A stretch of DNA of 64,000 bases, taken from contig OW386287.2 of the NCBI GenBank assembly GCA_936432065.2, forward strand, positions 91,555,688 to 91,619,687. Reading direction: 5' to 3'. Under the pieces are notes generated by a model. It did no database searches. It saw only the letters and a list, made by a program, of their open reading frames with translations, and was not told where the DNA came from. Within the stretch, counting starts at the first letter, position 1, and every line of letters starts with the position of its first letter. The position numbers and the translations under genes are program-made. This document shows positions 21,441-33,127 of the stretch, piece by piece. The stretch is from Rutpela maculata. Its lineage: Eukaryota; Arthropoda; Insecta; Coleoptera; Cerambycidae.

Positions 21441-21713
21441 AAAAAGAAATAATGAAAGAAGTATGGTAAACAGAGAGGGAAGTTTGGGTAAATATCTTTA
21501 CCGATTTTTTAGATTATTTTTGTAGGGTCAAGTAAACTAATTTTTCTATGGAACCCTCTATATGAAAATCCAGTCTTTCAAATGGGTATGTCAAGTTTGA
21601 GATGATATAATTGTGCCAAATTAAAATTCTGAATATTAAAAATCATCTCCATATTATGATTCTGCTGTCAGTGTCACACCAAAAGTTGCCGCATTTACAT
21701 TAATGTTTACCTT
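21441..21713. other. AT-rich spacer
   Basis: No gene or clear repeat boundary seen between the satellite and the TIR element at 21714. Confidence 0.35.
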
Positions 21714-21825
21714 AAGGATATGATTTTGCAGAGTGAGAGGGAAATATACGTTTATTTTCGATCTATTATAATATTTAATAAACGAGCATAGTACAATCTT
21801 TAAAACTGTTTTAGATACTTTATTT

Positions 21826-22943
21826 TTCATTTATTTATTTATTTATTTATTATACGGCAGAGCCATTTTACATTTTATAATTCAATAAATGAGAGTATAA
21901 TTACATAAAAATAGTTTTGAAATAATACATAAAATAAGAAAAATAAAAAACATTTTTTACAAATGCAATAAAATTTAGCTGCACCATGTTTTAATTTTAA
22001 TTACTTATACAATGTTTAACTTGGTTTTTGAATGAATATAGTGACGAGCCAAAGAGTTCTATATCTTTATGGAATGAGTTTGCTGTTCTGAGTAACCTGC
22101 TTATGGGCTCGTTTTGACCATAATTTATAGGATGAAAAGGTATTTTAAAGAGTTCTGAATTTCTTATTCTACGATCGTTCATATTAAAGCTAATCAACTG
22201 AAGTATCTCTGGACAGTTTATATTACAATTAATTAATTTATGCAAAAAGCATAAATCAAGTTGCACTCTTCTTCGCTCAAGTGATAGAAGGTTGAGTTCG
22301 CGTAAGATATCACTGTAGGAATATTCGCCTACTGGATGACCCATCATGAATGCACATTGTCTAAGGAATTTTGATTGGACATTCTCAATAGATTCTTTAT
22401 CAACGTTATATGCTGGATTCCATATCACACTGCCATATTCTAGTAGACTCCTTACCAGAGAACAGTAGAGCAATTTGTATATATTAATAGAAAAATAGGT
22501 AGAGTCCCTATTGATGCAACCTAACACTTTTAGTGCTTGTGATCTGATTTTTGATATATGAGGTTTGAATGTCATCTTGAAATCGAATATTACTCCAAGA
22601 TCTTTTATAGAATGTACCCTGTTTAAGGTAACATTATTGAGATGGTAGTCGAATATTACAGGATTATTGCTTCTCGTGAAAGAAATTTGATTACACTTAG
22701 CAGGGTTAAGTTTTAATAGATTGATGTCAAACCATCGAACTAAATTATCGATATCACTTTGCAAAAGAGAGGCATCATAAGAGTTGTCAACGATTCTGAA
22801 TAGCTTCAAATCGTCAGCAAACATTAAGTAATTACTATTAATGAGTACCTCGCTAATGTCATTAACACACAGATTAAATAATAATGGACCGATATGCGAT
22901 CCTTGAGGAACGCCAGAAGTAACTATAATAGAAGATGATACTT
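21826..22943 (-). pseudogene. 5'-truncated non-LTR retrotransposon, RT C-terminal half
   Basis: On the minus strand the frame opens with SSSIIVTSGVPQGSHIGPLL (RT motif B region), then YLMFADDLKLF (motif C, the catalytic DD), then SIKDLGVIFDFKMTFKPHIS and LLYCSLVRSLLEYGSVIWNP, typical of the Jockey/CR1-like thumb region. It ends at about 21997, followed by a 3' tail of tandem ATAA units (21826-21855). Within this part the 275-codon frame from 22824 is uninterrupted. The upstream part of the RT is cut off by the MITE at 22944. A weak continuation (FKCNRN..KK) may follow at 23583-23680. It encodes no complete enzyme. Confidence 0.85.
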
Positions 22944-23582
22944 TAGTCCCTTATAGTAAAGCTTTTACCCCAAAAGTTCTGCGACCGGACCGCAAGACAT
23001 GTACCCCCATTTCGAGGGTGGGGAACACGATGGTGACAATATTTTCCCTTTTTCCGATTTTCCGGTGCCCATTTTTTTATCGGAAAATTTTATTGATGAA
23101 AGTTATTGAACTGTCCAAAAGCCGTAAGCCCAATATTTCATCAAAATAAAAAAAACTGAAAAATTGGAAAAAATGATAAATTTAAAAAATATAAAAAAAT
23201 TACTAATTACTTGAAAACTACCTGACAGCTTGGGTTTAATTTAAAACAAAATTGTCATGAATTTTTTAAACAAAAAAACCCATTTAAATGATATTTTCAG
23301 ACTTGGACATTATTTTAAACAAAATTCAATATTTTTTTAATTTTGATTAAATTTTGGATTTAGGGTTTTTGGACAATTCTGAACAACTTTCGTTAATAAA
23401 ATTTTCCGAAAAAAAATGCCTAGCACCGAAAAATCGGTGATAGAGGTGGTTTTTCCGGTTTAGAGGTAGTGGTTGGAAAATATTGTCAACATCGTGTTCC
23501 CCGCCCTCAAAAACGGGGTCTTGCGGTCCGGTCGCAGAACTTTTGGGCTTTTTGCCTTTTTCCGCTTCGGCTCAAGGGACTA
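22944..23582. mobile_element. 640-bp TIR element (MITE)
   Basis: Ends TAGTCCCTT and AAGGGACTA. Arms of about 110 bp share CAAAAGTTCTGCGACCGGAC, CGCAAGAC and GGGGAACACGATG(G/T)TGAC in inverted orientation. It sits at the end of the readable RT fragment. A solo right end is at 6200-6403. No transposase. Confidence 0.85.
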
Positions 23583-23874
23583 CTTGCTATTATTCTAACG
23601 AATACATCTATGTATTTTTTTTATTGTAAATTTCTGTTGCACTTGAATATCGTAGTTTCTCAATGAAAATAGTTCCTAATTTCATTATTAAAGTATGGCA
23701 TTTAGCTATATACAAAATTTATGAGAAAAACTGTACATGGTTGTATTCCTTAGAGCAATGGTAACTACCTGAAGCTATTTTAAAGATTATACCATTTACG
23801 ATTTTTTAAATATTTATAATGAATCGAAAATAAACGCATATTTCCCTCTGCAAAATCCTATCCTTAAGAAACAT

Positions 23875-25095
23875 CACAATTTAGAGAATCGAAATACCTT
23901 TCAAAGGATGTATCACTCGACCCTCTTTGCTATTTGAAATTTTCCATAAGGAGGCGGTATAGGGTAGGGGAATGAAGAAAGGTCTAAGTATTACGTTAAT
24001 GAGTCTCCCATATGGAAACACAGCCGACATACTTTACCAATTTTTGAAAAATTACCTCCAAAGTTATTCAGAGTGGCTACTTTTAATTGTGACACCTTGT
24101 ATGTATAAATTTATACTAGTATGTTTTAAATCTTTAAATACAAGTAGGTAGAAAGTAGGTAGTGTACTACTTACTTTTTTATATTGTTTTAGTTAAATGT
24201 AACTCATATTTTATGATGGTGTCAAGCTATAGTTGATCTTGTTCAAGTTAATGATCTATCTAACAAAGATTACTTAACTCATATATTATGATGGTGTCAA
24301 ACGGTATTTAATATTATTAAAATTAATGATTTTCAATTAAAAAAGATTACTTCTATTGATGTCTAAGAAACTATAAAATTTACGTTTTATTTTTATTACT
24401 AGCCTCGTTACTACATATATATGCCATAAAGTTCAAGTATTTCATTTCACATCATAAATTCTAAGTAAGATCCAACGCATCAATAACCATGATGGTATCT
24501 TGATGATAATTTTTTTATTTCCACATATATTTGCAATGTGCTTTTACTTTTTATCATTTATTTCAGTGAGAAAAGTTATATCTAATCGCTCAATAATTTG
24601 AACTTTTATAGAAAAGTGGCTTATAATTTTACTCACTAAATCTGCAGTTGATTTACACTATTATAATGAGTTATTTGTTTTCATTTTTGGTTATAAACTA
24701 TACAAAATAATAATATGCTCGAGCATGAAATCCTTAACTCGATAGCCGCCAAAGCAATCTTTTTAAAACAGTCAATTTCAAATTTTTGCTTTGGTGACGT
24801 CTTAGTTCTGTTAAAATGTCAAACTAATGAAATTGTACGTAAATAACGTCACCAAAGTACATTTTTCAATAAATACACTTTTTTCTTTTCAAATTGGGTT
24901 TGTTTTCAAAGAATTTTTGAGATCTGTACGGCAGTTTTCTCGAAAATGGTTGGAATTATCAAGTTCTATCAAGTGTACCTTTTTTTTTACGTAGAAATGA
25001 CTCCTGCATGAGATTTTCTAGTCAAAAGGGCTACTACGTTTCGTAATAAAAAAAGAGAAAAAATATTCATCAGGTGTAGCTCATGATGCGCCCCT
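23875..25095. other. AT-rich sequence with small repeats
   Basis: A tandem duplication lies at about 24185-24352 (two units with ATTATGATGGTGTCAA and AAAGATTACTT). A small inverted repeat (CTTTGGTGACGT / ACGTCACCAAAG) spans 24789-24857. No gene seen. Confidence 0.5.
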
Positions 25096-25337
25096 ATGGG
25101 CTGGCGTGATGTAATACACAAATTACGGTTTCTTAGCCTAAAAAATGTTTCCTTACCAAATTGGGAGAAGATTGGTCAAGAGGTAGTTGAGATATTGCAA
25201 AAAAAAGAAAAAAATTACAATTTTGACACTCTGTATCTTTTTCCACAACAACAATTTATTAAAGCATGTTTGGTTATATCCTCATATTTCGGTCCAAAGC
25301 ATCTACCCTTGAACTATGGCCTATTATTAATGGTGCA

Positions 25338-26063
25338 CCCTGTATACGGTGGTTCAAAATTGTCTACCGAAATTTATGTGACTGATAGTATATTCAAAAA
25401 TAAAGGTAATTTTTTTATAAAAAATTCAAAATAAAGGAGAGAGGATGATAAATATCAGTTTTTACAAACTTTTATTTAACTTGCAATGTTTGTAACTATG
25501 TCTTTCCGGTTTAAAATTTTTGACGGAATTTTATCGCACTTCCTATTATCAAGCTGAAATTTTGCACAATTGCGTTTCACTTAGACAGCACTATGAAATT
25601 ATAAATCTTATTTGATTACTCTTGTTAGCAATACCAATCCATTATCAACACACTTTCAAAGTAAATGTATGAGCAACAACGCTAGGGAATTCAGTGTTTT
25701 GGATACCATATTTTTCCCGGAAATTAAAATAGTATATACTGTGATTTTTTGGAAAATATCTTCTATGAAATATTAGGTAATATTTCATTACAAAGAAGAA
25801 AAAACATGTTTTTATGTATGATGGCGTACCACCGCATTGCAATAGAATATGTGGAAGAAGGTTAAGCAACCACTCTCTTAACGGATGGGCCGTGGTGCAG
25901 ATGCACCCATTAAGTGGCCCACTCGGTCTCCTGACCTTACTCCTCTTGATTTAACTGTGTGGAGTTATTTAAAATCAAGAGTGTATAATACTCAAATTGA
26001 CGCCATTAAACAGTTGAGAGAGAAAATTATAAGGTAAGACAATTTTGGACCACCATGTATATG
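25338..26063 (+). mobile_element. Internally deleted mariner-like element
   Basis: Inverted ends TATACGGTGGTTCAAAATTG (left) and CAATTTTGGACCACCATGTA (right), the latter matching the inverse of the left with mismatches. It is about 0.73 kb, shorter than the roughly 1.3 kb of a complete mariner, and contains a transposase relic at 25809-26038. Confidence 0.65.
25809..26038 (+). pseudogene. Mariner-like transposase relic (C-terminal catalytic part)
   Basis: Reads FMYDGVPPHCNRICGRRLSN, then NGWAVV, a frameshift, and WPTRSPDLTPLDLTVWSYLK followed by SRVYNTQIDAIKQLREKI. The order DG.PPH ... WP.RSPDLTPLD..WYLKS.VY is the C-terminal signature of mariner/Tc1 DDE transposases: the second catalytic Asp region and the SPDL.P.D block. 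One frameshift and the missing N-terminal half make it dead. Confidence 0.82.
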
Positions 26064-26451
26064 AGACATATGTGAATTATGTTATTGCAATTTAAATTAA
26101 TTCACATGGTGACGATTCGCAGATTCGCTGATTAGTCAGAAAGTTAACATCGTGACATATGTTCTATTATAAAAATATTGAGCCATCCCAACAAAGGTCG
26201 AGGCAAAACACGGCTGTTTGTGAAACGTGGAACACTTGATAAGCCTGCCAAATTCAGTGGCGTAGCTAAGCGCCCAAGACCCCCAGTGCAAAATGTCTTG
26301 GGTCCCCCAATTAAATATATTCTTACCTCTCATCGCAGATGAATGTATGATAATCAAAAAAAAAAAAAAAATCGAAGTTTTAACGGGATTCAAAAAAAAT
26401 TGTTTTTAAATGTCGGTATGTCTGTCGGTTCATCTTCAAATTCTTATAAAA
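26064..26451. other. Spacer, no gene
   Basis: Contains an A run at 26357-26371 and no supported feature. The minus frame at 26136-26393 has no recognisable similarity. Confidence 0.4.
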
Positions 26452-26700
26452 AAATGTGTGAAGTACTTGGATCTACGGTTGCCATTCAACAAGCATATTA
26501 ACGAGACTATAAGGGCCATTTATTCATTGTCCAGGAGTACGTATCCGCTCCTGACTAAACAAATAGACCAGTAGATACAACAAAAAATTAATATATATTG
26601 TTTAGTGAGACCGGTCCTAACACATCCAGCGCCGACATGGTGTAGCATGGCGGTCAAGGGAATAAAAGTCCTGGAGCATTAATGATAAATGTAAACGTCT
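26452..26700 (+). pseudogene. Jockey-type RT fragment (thumb region)
   Basis: Reads VKYLDLRLPFNKHINETIRA, IYSLSRSTYPLLTKQ, then IYCLVRPVLTHPAPTW and MAVKGIKVLE. This resembles the segment after the YADD motif in Jockey-type elements (VKYLG..LD..LT..HI, then the (R)P.L.Y..P.W stretch). Frame stops are present. Confidence 0.65.
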
Positions 26701-26719
26701 CGCCTCAATTTCATCACGA

Positions 26720-26830
26720 TACATCTCCCTCAGAGACTTATTTGCGTGTTGTCACTTCATAACTGCACTAGCGGAGTATGCTCAGCAGATATCTCAAAAA
26801 TTGTATGCACTTAAGTTGGGCAAGCGACAT
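26720..26830 (+). repeat. Dispersed repeat, partial copy
   Basis: Shares CTC(C)CTCAGAGA(C/T)TTATTTGC, GTTGTCAC...ATAA, CACTAGCGGA and ATCTCAAAAATTGTATGCA with the repeats at 17501-18542 (inverted) and 28490-28722. Confidence 0.55.
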
Positions 26831-27012
26831 CACACACATCAGACATTGTGACCCATTTCGAATGAATTAAAAATTGGTATGTTTTGGGCAATGTTTGCTT
26901 CCTTTGTCCGCTTTCTTGTCGTTTTTTCACTTAATTGAAAGCCCCGCTACTTTTTTTTTATTAAAAATTTGCTAACTAGTAGCTCATTAGTTAGCGCCAA
27001 ACTGTTAGTGCT

Positions 27013-27530
27013 ATGGGACATTCGCGGGCGTTCCACAAGGGTCGCCCCTCGCGTTCAAATTATATAATGTACATATATGCTTCTGACTCCAGTTTGGCCG
27101 AATACGAAGCTCACCAAGTACGCCGACGACACGGTCATATGTGCACTAGTCATGACACGCAAACTGCGAATTATGCTACTGAAAGTCTGAATGGTTCATG
27201 CCATAGCGTATTACGACTCATGGACGATTCAGGAAAAAGTTGCAAGTAACTAGTCCTCATGCGCAGATTCATTGGGAAATAAATTTTAACATCTATTTAG
27301 GTCAGAGGAAATCAAATTTCAACTAAGGAGTACGTGTAAACTACTTGGGAGTGCATCTGAACCAACAATTGACAAGCACATTGACGCATCTGTACGGACA
27401 GTTTATTCCATCTCCAGGAGCCTGGTCAGGAATAATAGACTAAGTCGACAAAATAAGAAAATGGTTTACGTTATTGTAGTAAGGCTGGCCCTAATACTGC
27501 GGTCACGACTTTAACGGAACCAGAAGTCTT
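27013..27530 (+). pseudogene. Jockey-type RT fragment with motifs B and C
   Basis: Reads AGVPQGSPLAFKLYNVHI, a frameshift, then LTPVWPNTKLTKYADDTVIC (motif C, YADD), and later VNYLGVHLNQQLTST-like sequence in shifted frames, KMVYVIVVRLALI. Several frameshifts. Probably the same family as 26452-26700 but a separate or rearranged copy, since the thumb region is present twice. Confidence 0.75.
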
Positions 27531-28489
27531 GAAGAACAAGATTATGCGCCTCATTTCAAATTCTTCAAGATACACCTCCTTCACTCAAAGAAATAGTATG
27601 GGTAAATTCAACAAAAAAAAATGGTTAACTAACAATATCGTTAATTTTGTTAAACCAAACTATATTGATGGTATTTTTAAACAAGAGGTGATTGTTATTT
27701 TAATTAATAAAAAGTTATCGTGCAACAAAGCAAACATTAACTTAAAAAATAGATGAATAAGACTATTATTTTGTTCGTCTGACTATTATTTTGTTGAATT
27801 CTGTCAAATTAAACTAGATAATAGTATATTTTATTTTTAACTATTATCGAATTGTAATTCTAACCCAGTATTAGTTCGCTGTACTATTGTACTTGGTAGA
27901 CAAACCAATATTATTGTCGTCTTCTAGAAGTTCTAAAAGAATTACCATAAAATTTGCTTGCTTACCACGTAGTCTATTACAGAAATTATTCCCTGATGAC
28001 GCCACATACAAATCACTGACAATAATCAATCATGCATTATCTTACACTCTTATGAATTTATAGAAAATTGATAACATGATTGCAGTGTTCAAATTCTCTC
28101 AGGGATCATCGATATATTTGGATGGATCTTATAAACGATCTCTAATCTTTGGTTTGGGTGGTCTGATGTTCTCAATACTGAGATTTTGGCTAACCAAAAA
28201 AAACTTCATCATACAATAAAGTGTAGATCAACCTAAAAATTAGTTGGTGAACAAAAAACAAAGTCGTTGTACTATTTAATTGTAGACCAAATTGAAAATG
28301 GTTAGTGAACATAAAAAAATGTCATTGTACTATTTAATTTGTTACAAGAAGATATGATTATTAAACTACTATTTGTTTACGAAAACAAATAAAGTTGTAT
28401 GACTATTCTTTACTGATTGATTTAACTATGAAACTAGATAGGCGCGATTTCATATGCTCTTTTTGGTTGAATTTACCTATCATTTTCTT
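27531..28489. other. AT-rich intron sequence
   Basis: No gene seen; the 75-codon frame at 27529-27756 is Lys/Asn-rich and has no recognised similarity. Confidence 0.4.
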
Positions 28490-28722
28490 TGAGTGTTCCT
28501 CAGAGATTTATATGCACATCGTCACAACATAATACCATCGTCAAATTACATCCTGCAAATCTCTCAAAAATTATATACATACATACTAGGTGATAGTCTG
28601 CTAACAAACAAAATTACCCAGATCAAAGACCATAATGCTCTCTTTAAAATAAAACATCGCCTATGCTAAAAGGCAATGGTAATAAAACACATCCACACCA
28701 GGCGTTGTCTATTTTTAACCCC
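28490..28722 (+). repeat. Dispersed repeat, longest copy
   Basis: Contains TCAGAGATTTATATGCACAT, TCTCTCAAAAATTATATACA, GGTGATAGTCTGCTAACAAA, ACCCAGATCAAAGACCATAA and CCAGGCGTTGTCTAT. It matches the minus strand of 18362-18542 over its length. Confidence 0.7.
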
Positions 28723-29599
28723 CGACACAAAAAAGCTTGACGCGTATATTTGTATGTCTATCTTAAATAACCCAACCCTAAATAATCCTCTCAACCCCAA
28801 ATTCCACAAAGCCCCTACCTACTACTCGATCAACTACGTCTACACCCCCTGACCTCATAATCTCCTAATAAAACCAAGTCAAAACTAAAATAAATAAAAT
28901 ACCTAAAAATAAAAAAATACCACTTTTTTATTTTGTGTGTCTGTTTTTTTTTAATTTTGACGCCCACGGTAAATATTTTTGTTTCTTTCTAATGTTATCT
29001 ACATGCCACATATGAGCTTCGTACCAACACAAAAAGTGAGCCATGTAACGATGACGCAATTTCTTTGTTTTTTATATCTTGAACTATGGCCAAACTGACG
29101 GATTTATATGCTAGAAGTCTATTTTGTCCTAATTTAAGTTCCATATACTGAATCAACGCATAGACAATGCTTGTAACGACGAGTTTCCAAAAAAGTCACG
29201 TAGCTCCCGCGCTATATGGCCTTGGCACATTGCACCACTTTGCTCTATGATGACTACGCCACTGATTCAATTAGATAAATGTCATAGGAAACGAAACTAA
29301 TTTGATGCAGAGGTTGAAACCTTCACGATTCAATAGTATTGGTGACCCTTAGAAATAATGGTGTAGATATATAGCACATTTATTCAAGAGTAAATCAACT
29401 TTACTTATCTAATACTTCGCAAAATTCGAGTAATAGGTATTTCTCGAAGAAATTAATTGTTGTTAAACGAATAATTTAGGAGAGAGGGCTTAAAAATTGA
29501 AAAATGAGCATTGCTAGCAAAATAACGTATTTTGAAAACCAATTATTCTGTGTTAAAAAAAAAATTGAAGCGCCTTCAAACAAGATAGCTAATAAAAGT
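28723..29599. other. Spacer, no gene
   Basis: AT-rich sequence with a short C-rich patch near 28770-28870. Nothing recognised. Confidence 0.4.
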
Positions 29600-30010
29600 C
29601 ATGCCCCCAGTTTTTACCTAATATCGATATTGAAGTCGGTTAAAAATACGTTTGATTTCGATGTTTATTCAATTTTTACACCGACCTCAACACAATATGT
29701 AATAAGATTCAAGAATTGGGAGAGATGATGAAATTTTATTTCATAGCTTTTATTAGGTGTCATTTTGAAGGAGGTTATCGTAGCCATATTGTTTCGGTCA
29801 TTTTGAATTATCGATTTTTTGGCATCAAATTCATTATCAGCTACTTCTAAAATACCTAACTACCAATTTTAATGCAATTCCGACGGAATTTCAATTTTTT
29901 GTCACAAAATTAAATTTAATAAAATTAAATTACCACTAGCGACTTCGCCATATTCTCGAATATTCTCGCCTAAAAAAATCTTGTTTTTAATTACTTTTGC
30001 TATCTCATAC
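29600..30010. repeat. Interspersed repeat, copy B
   Basis: Same family as 2052-2510. Shared blocks: TACCTAATATCGATATTGAA, GTCGGTTAAAAATACG, TTTTTACACCGACCTCAACA, GAAATTTTATTTCATAG and the TTCGCCATATT..AAAAAAATCTTG block. Confidence 0.7.
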
Positions 30011-30439
30011 TAGACGTAGCTTAGTGAAATTAATATGGGGCCACCGCCGAGCCATACCTGACAGTCTAAAAAGATTTCATAGAAATCGCGAAAAAAAAAA
30101 ATAATGATTGTACAAACATAAAAAAACATACATTCGGGCCGAATTGAGAGTCCTTTTTAAAATTTTAAGAAGTCTGTTAAAGAGGCGTGGAATCTAGAAT
30201 TTTGGTTAAAAAACAAAATTAAAAAGAAACGGTTATTTCAGTAGGTATACCGTTTTGCAGAGATAGGGGAGTTTATTTCCTCTTTTATAAAAAAAAATTA
30301 AAAATTGTTAATTATTTATTTACAATAAATAATATTGAGTTGTGGTGCACAAAATTAGAAAACACATTAATTGTAAATACTTCATTTACTGAATAGAAAT
30401 CAGTTATTCAGTGATAACCATCTTGAAGTTTTATCTTAA

Positions 30440-30960
30440 AAAAAATTTAGTTGGGGGTGAAAAACGAGCCAGTGTGACAATTCTGACACTGGATTCGGTT
30501 TCAGCAGGTCCAAATATATAAGAATCCACTAGTCTAGTCCGTTGGACAAATCATTTTTTTGGGGGGTGTATTTTTCGGGGGTTAGGGGTGAAAAACGAGC
30601 CAATCTGTCAATTCTAACTTTGAATCCGGATTCAGTGGGTCAAAATATATATGGTTACACTGGTATAGTTCGCCGGACAGACCACTTTGTTTTTCTTTTG
30701 GGGGTGTTTTTAGGAGCTGGGGATGAAAAACGAGCCAATCTGACAATTCTGACTTCGGATTCGGTTTCAGCAGGTCCAAATGCATAAGAATATACTGGTC
30801 TGGTCCGCCGGACAGACCATTTTTTTAGAGGGGTGTTTTTGGGGTTGTGGGTGAAAAACGAGCCAATCTGACAATTCTGACTTCGGATTCGGTTTCAGCG
30901 TGTCCAAATACATACGGATACACTGGTCTGGTCCGCCGGACAGACCACTTTTTTTTTGTG
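30440..30960. repeat. Satellite of about 130-bp units with a palindromic core
   Basis: Four tandem units. Each contains GGGTGAAAAACGAGCCA(A/G)T, (T)GACAATTCTGAC, GGATTCGGTTTCAGC(A/G)(G/T)GTCC and CACTGGTCTGGTCCGCCGGA with CAGACCA. The last part forms a hairpin GGTCTG-N10-CAGACC, best kept in the third and fourth units. Spacing is about 128-134 bp. Confidence 0.88.
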
Positions 30961-33127
30961 GGGCTAATGTTATTTATATTAACTAATCAGCGTGTATAGA
31001 TAGCTAAATTAACTGTCTGTTAAATTTTTTTGACTTGTGTATGTATTTTAATACTTTAACACTAATAAATTACTTTACTTTACTTTTTTGCGCTCGTTTT
31101 AGTAAATATTTCTCTAAATATTATTTTTAACAAAAAATGTAAAAGCGCTTTTTTGTAGGTAATAAAATTATTTTTAATTTGTATTTTTATCTGTCTCTAT
31201 ACGACAAAAGTTGACGTTGATAAAGTTATATGAATATACGCATGATGTTCTTTAACTTTATTATTTTAGAAAAAAGTTGTAATTATTTGAAAATAACTCG
31301 AAAAATACTTTCCTTATTATATCAAAAAATATTACTCTTTTACTTTTTGTAGATTATCAAAATAGTTTCAATATAATTTCTTTTCGTTTTCTTTTACGAT
31401 AAAAACTGCCAGTTTTATGACGAGATAGATCTAATTATGTTTGTACTAACTGAAATATTAAATAGTAAATAGTCACGAGATGGGAAATATTTTATGGATT
31501 GTAAAATCTAAAAAATTCATATGACTGATTATTTAAAAAACGAGTTTAATCGAATGTGTAATTATCTTTATTAGCGAATTGCTTGCAATTTGCAACTGAA
31601 AAATAATTGTGTCACTTTTTTTACGAGAAATTTCTTATTTTATAATTTGTTTAAAAATCATTGTTTAAATAAATAAGACAGATTCTTTACTTTATTCCCT
31701 GTACTAATTTTACAATACATACTTTAGAAAAGTTTGTGGTTATTATTTTGATCTGAATTTTTGTTTCCAAAGTGGGCTTCGAGAATTAAAATTATTTCTG
31801 CGACTGAAAAAAGTTCTCGGTACTTTGTACTTTTCAAAATTACTTGAAAGTCCATTTTAAACTTTTACTACGAGAACTTTTTTTAGCAAGGTTTTATCTA
31901 GGTAGCTTTTTAAAAATATTCAATTTTACTTGTGTTATAGTTTTGAAATTATATAGTTTTTCCACTAGTGCGAGAATTATTATTACTTTAGGGCACTAGT
32001 GCAGACTCAGAGCACGTAATAAATCTATAAAATATTTTTCTTAAACACTTCTGCTAGGTACTACTGATTTCAGATGATCTTCTGTTAATAAGTAATATAA
32101 GCACAAAATTTTTAGAATGCTCTTTTTTAAATTATCAAAAAGTAATAGATATTGCTATGTACGAAAACTATGTTTTTTTATTTATATATTTTAATCGATA
32201 TTTAAAAAAACGCATATATGAACCTCGCTTTTAGCAGAAAATCAATAAACACTATTATAGTGTATATTATAGATTTATGTGATCATCAGTTTCAACTAAA
32301 TTTTTGAGTATATTTATAAAACGCAATAGCTATATGGAACATAATATTAATCATTAATATATTTTGCACTAGTAATAAGTAACAAATCTTGTCACACTAC
32401 TAAGACTACATAATTTTTTTCCCTACATAATCCGTATATTTTGTAATTAGTTTAAAACTACTAAAATCATCATAAATGTATATTCATGGGCATTCTTATT
32501 ATCTTTTTTTTTTGCAAATTAATAAATAAATGAATATTATAACAAATTTTTAATTATTTCTCTTACACCTAATATATTTCTCTATTTCTCACATATTTCA
32601 TTAATATAAGAAACCGAATATTCTATTCTACCGCTATTCTATATATACCGCTCACACTATTGACCATAAACTAAAATTGTGTGTTTCTTTACTACAGATG
32701 AATGTTTAAGATTTTGTTTACTCAACATAACACTTTTCTTTTATAACATTTGAAATACAAAATGAAAAGGTCAATAGTACATTAATTTTAATGTTTTATT
32801 CTAGTTTTTTGCAGTTTTTGAAACGGGTTATTATCAAAAGGTTAAGCTTACAATTTTTATTAATGACAACACTTTCATTAAATATTTATGGTTCATAAAT
32901 TATTTAAACATTACTTTACAAAATTTTATAACTGAAATATTCCATTATTTTTTTACATAAAAATAAAAAGCGTTGTAAATATTTTAAATGCATTGAAGTA
33001 TCCACTTTCCTAAAAATAAGCATATGTGTTTATACTTAATCATAATTTAAAAGGAAATAAGTTGCGTTGAGGAAGCAAGCCTCACTTCCTATAGTTATAA
33101 TAAAGATTCACATTTTCTTTTACTCAC
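30961..33127. other. AT-rich 5' part of intron 1
   Basis: About 2.1 kb of very AT-rich, apparently unique sequence directly downstream of exon 1. No repeat family, exon or RNA gene recognised. Its position makes it the likeliest place for intronic regulatory sites of the transporter gene, but I see no specific motif. Confidence 0.45.

Larger units (their letters stand above)
21714..23874. mobile_element. Inverted-repeat element containing a LINE fragment and a MITE
   Basis: Left block CTTAAGGATATGATTTTGCA with AGGGAAATATACGTTTATTT and TTCGAT. The right block (23805-23874) is its inverse: ATCGAAAATAAACGCATATT, TCCCTCTGCAAAATCC and TATCCTTAAG. Between them lie the RT fragment (21826-22943) and the MITE (22944-23582). 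The outer limits are uncertain. Confidence 0.6.
13726..33127 (-). other. Intron 1 of the GLUT1-type gene, about 19.4 kb
   Basis: Runs from donor GTGAGT at 33127 to acceptor ATTACAG ending at 13726 on the minus strand. It is filled with transposons, satellites and AT-rich DNA described separately. The exon joining is inferred from matching phase, strand, order and protein context; there is no transcript evidence. Confidence 0.8.

Noticed and set aside
25096..25434. 112-codon frame before the mariner relic
   Set aside because: It matches no transposase region and crosses the left TIR of the mariner-like element. Composition fits chance.
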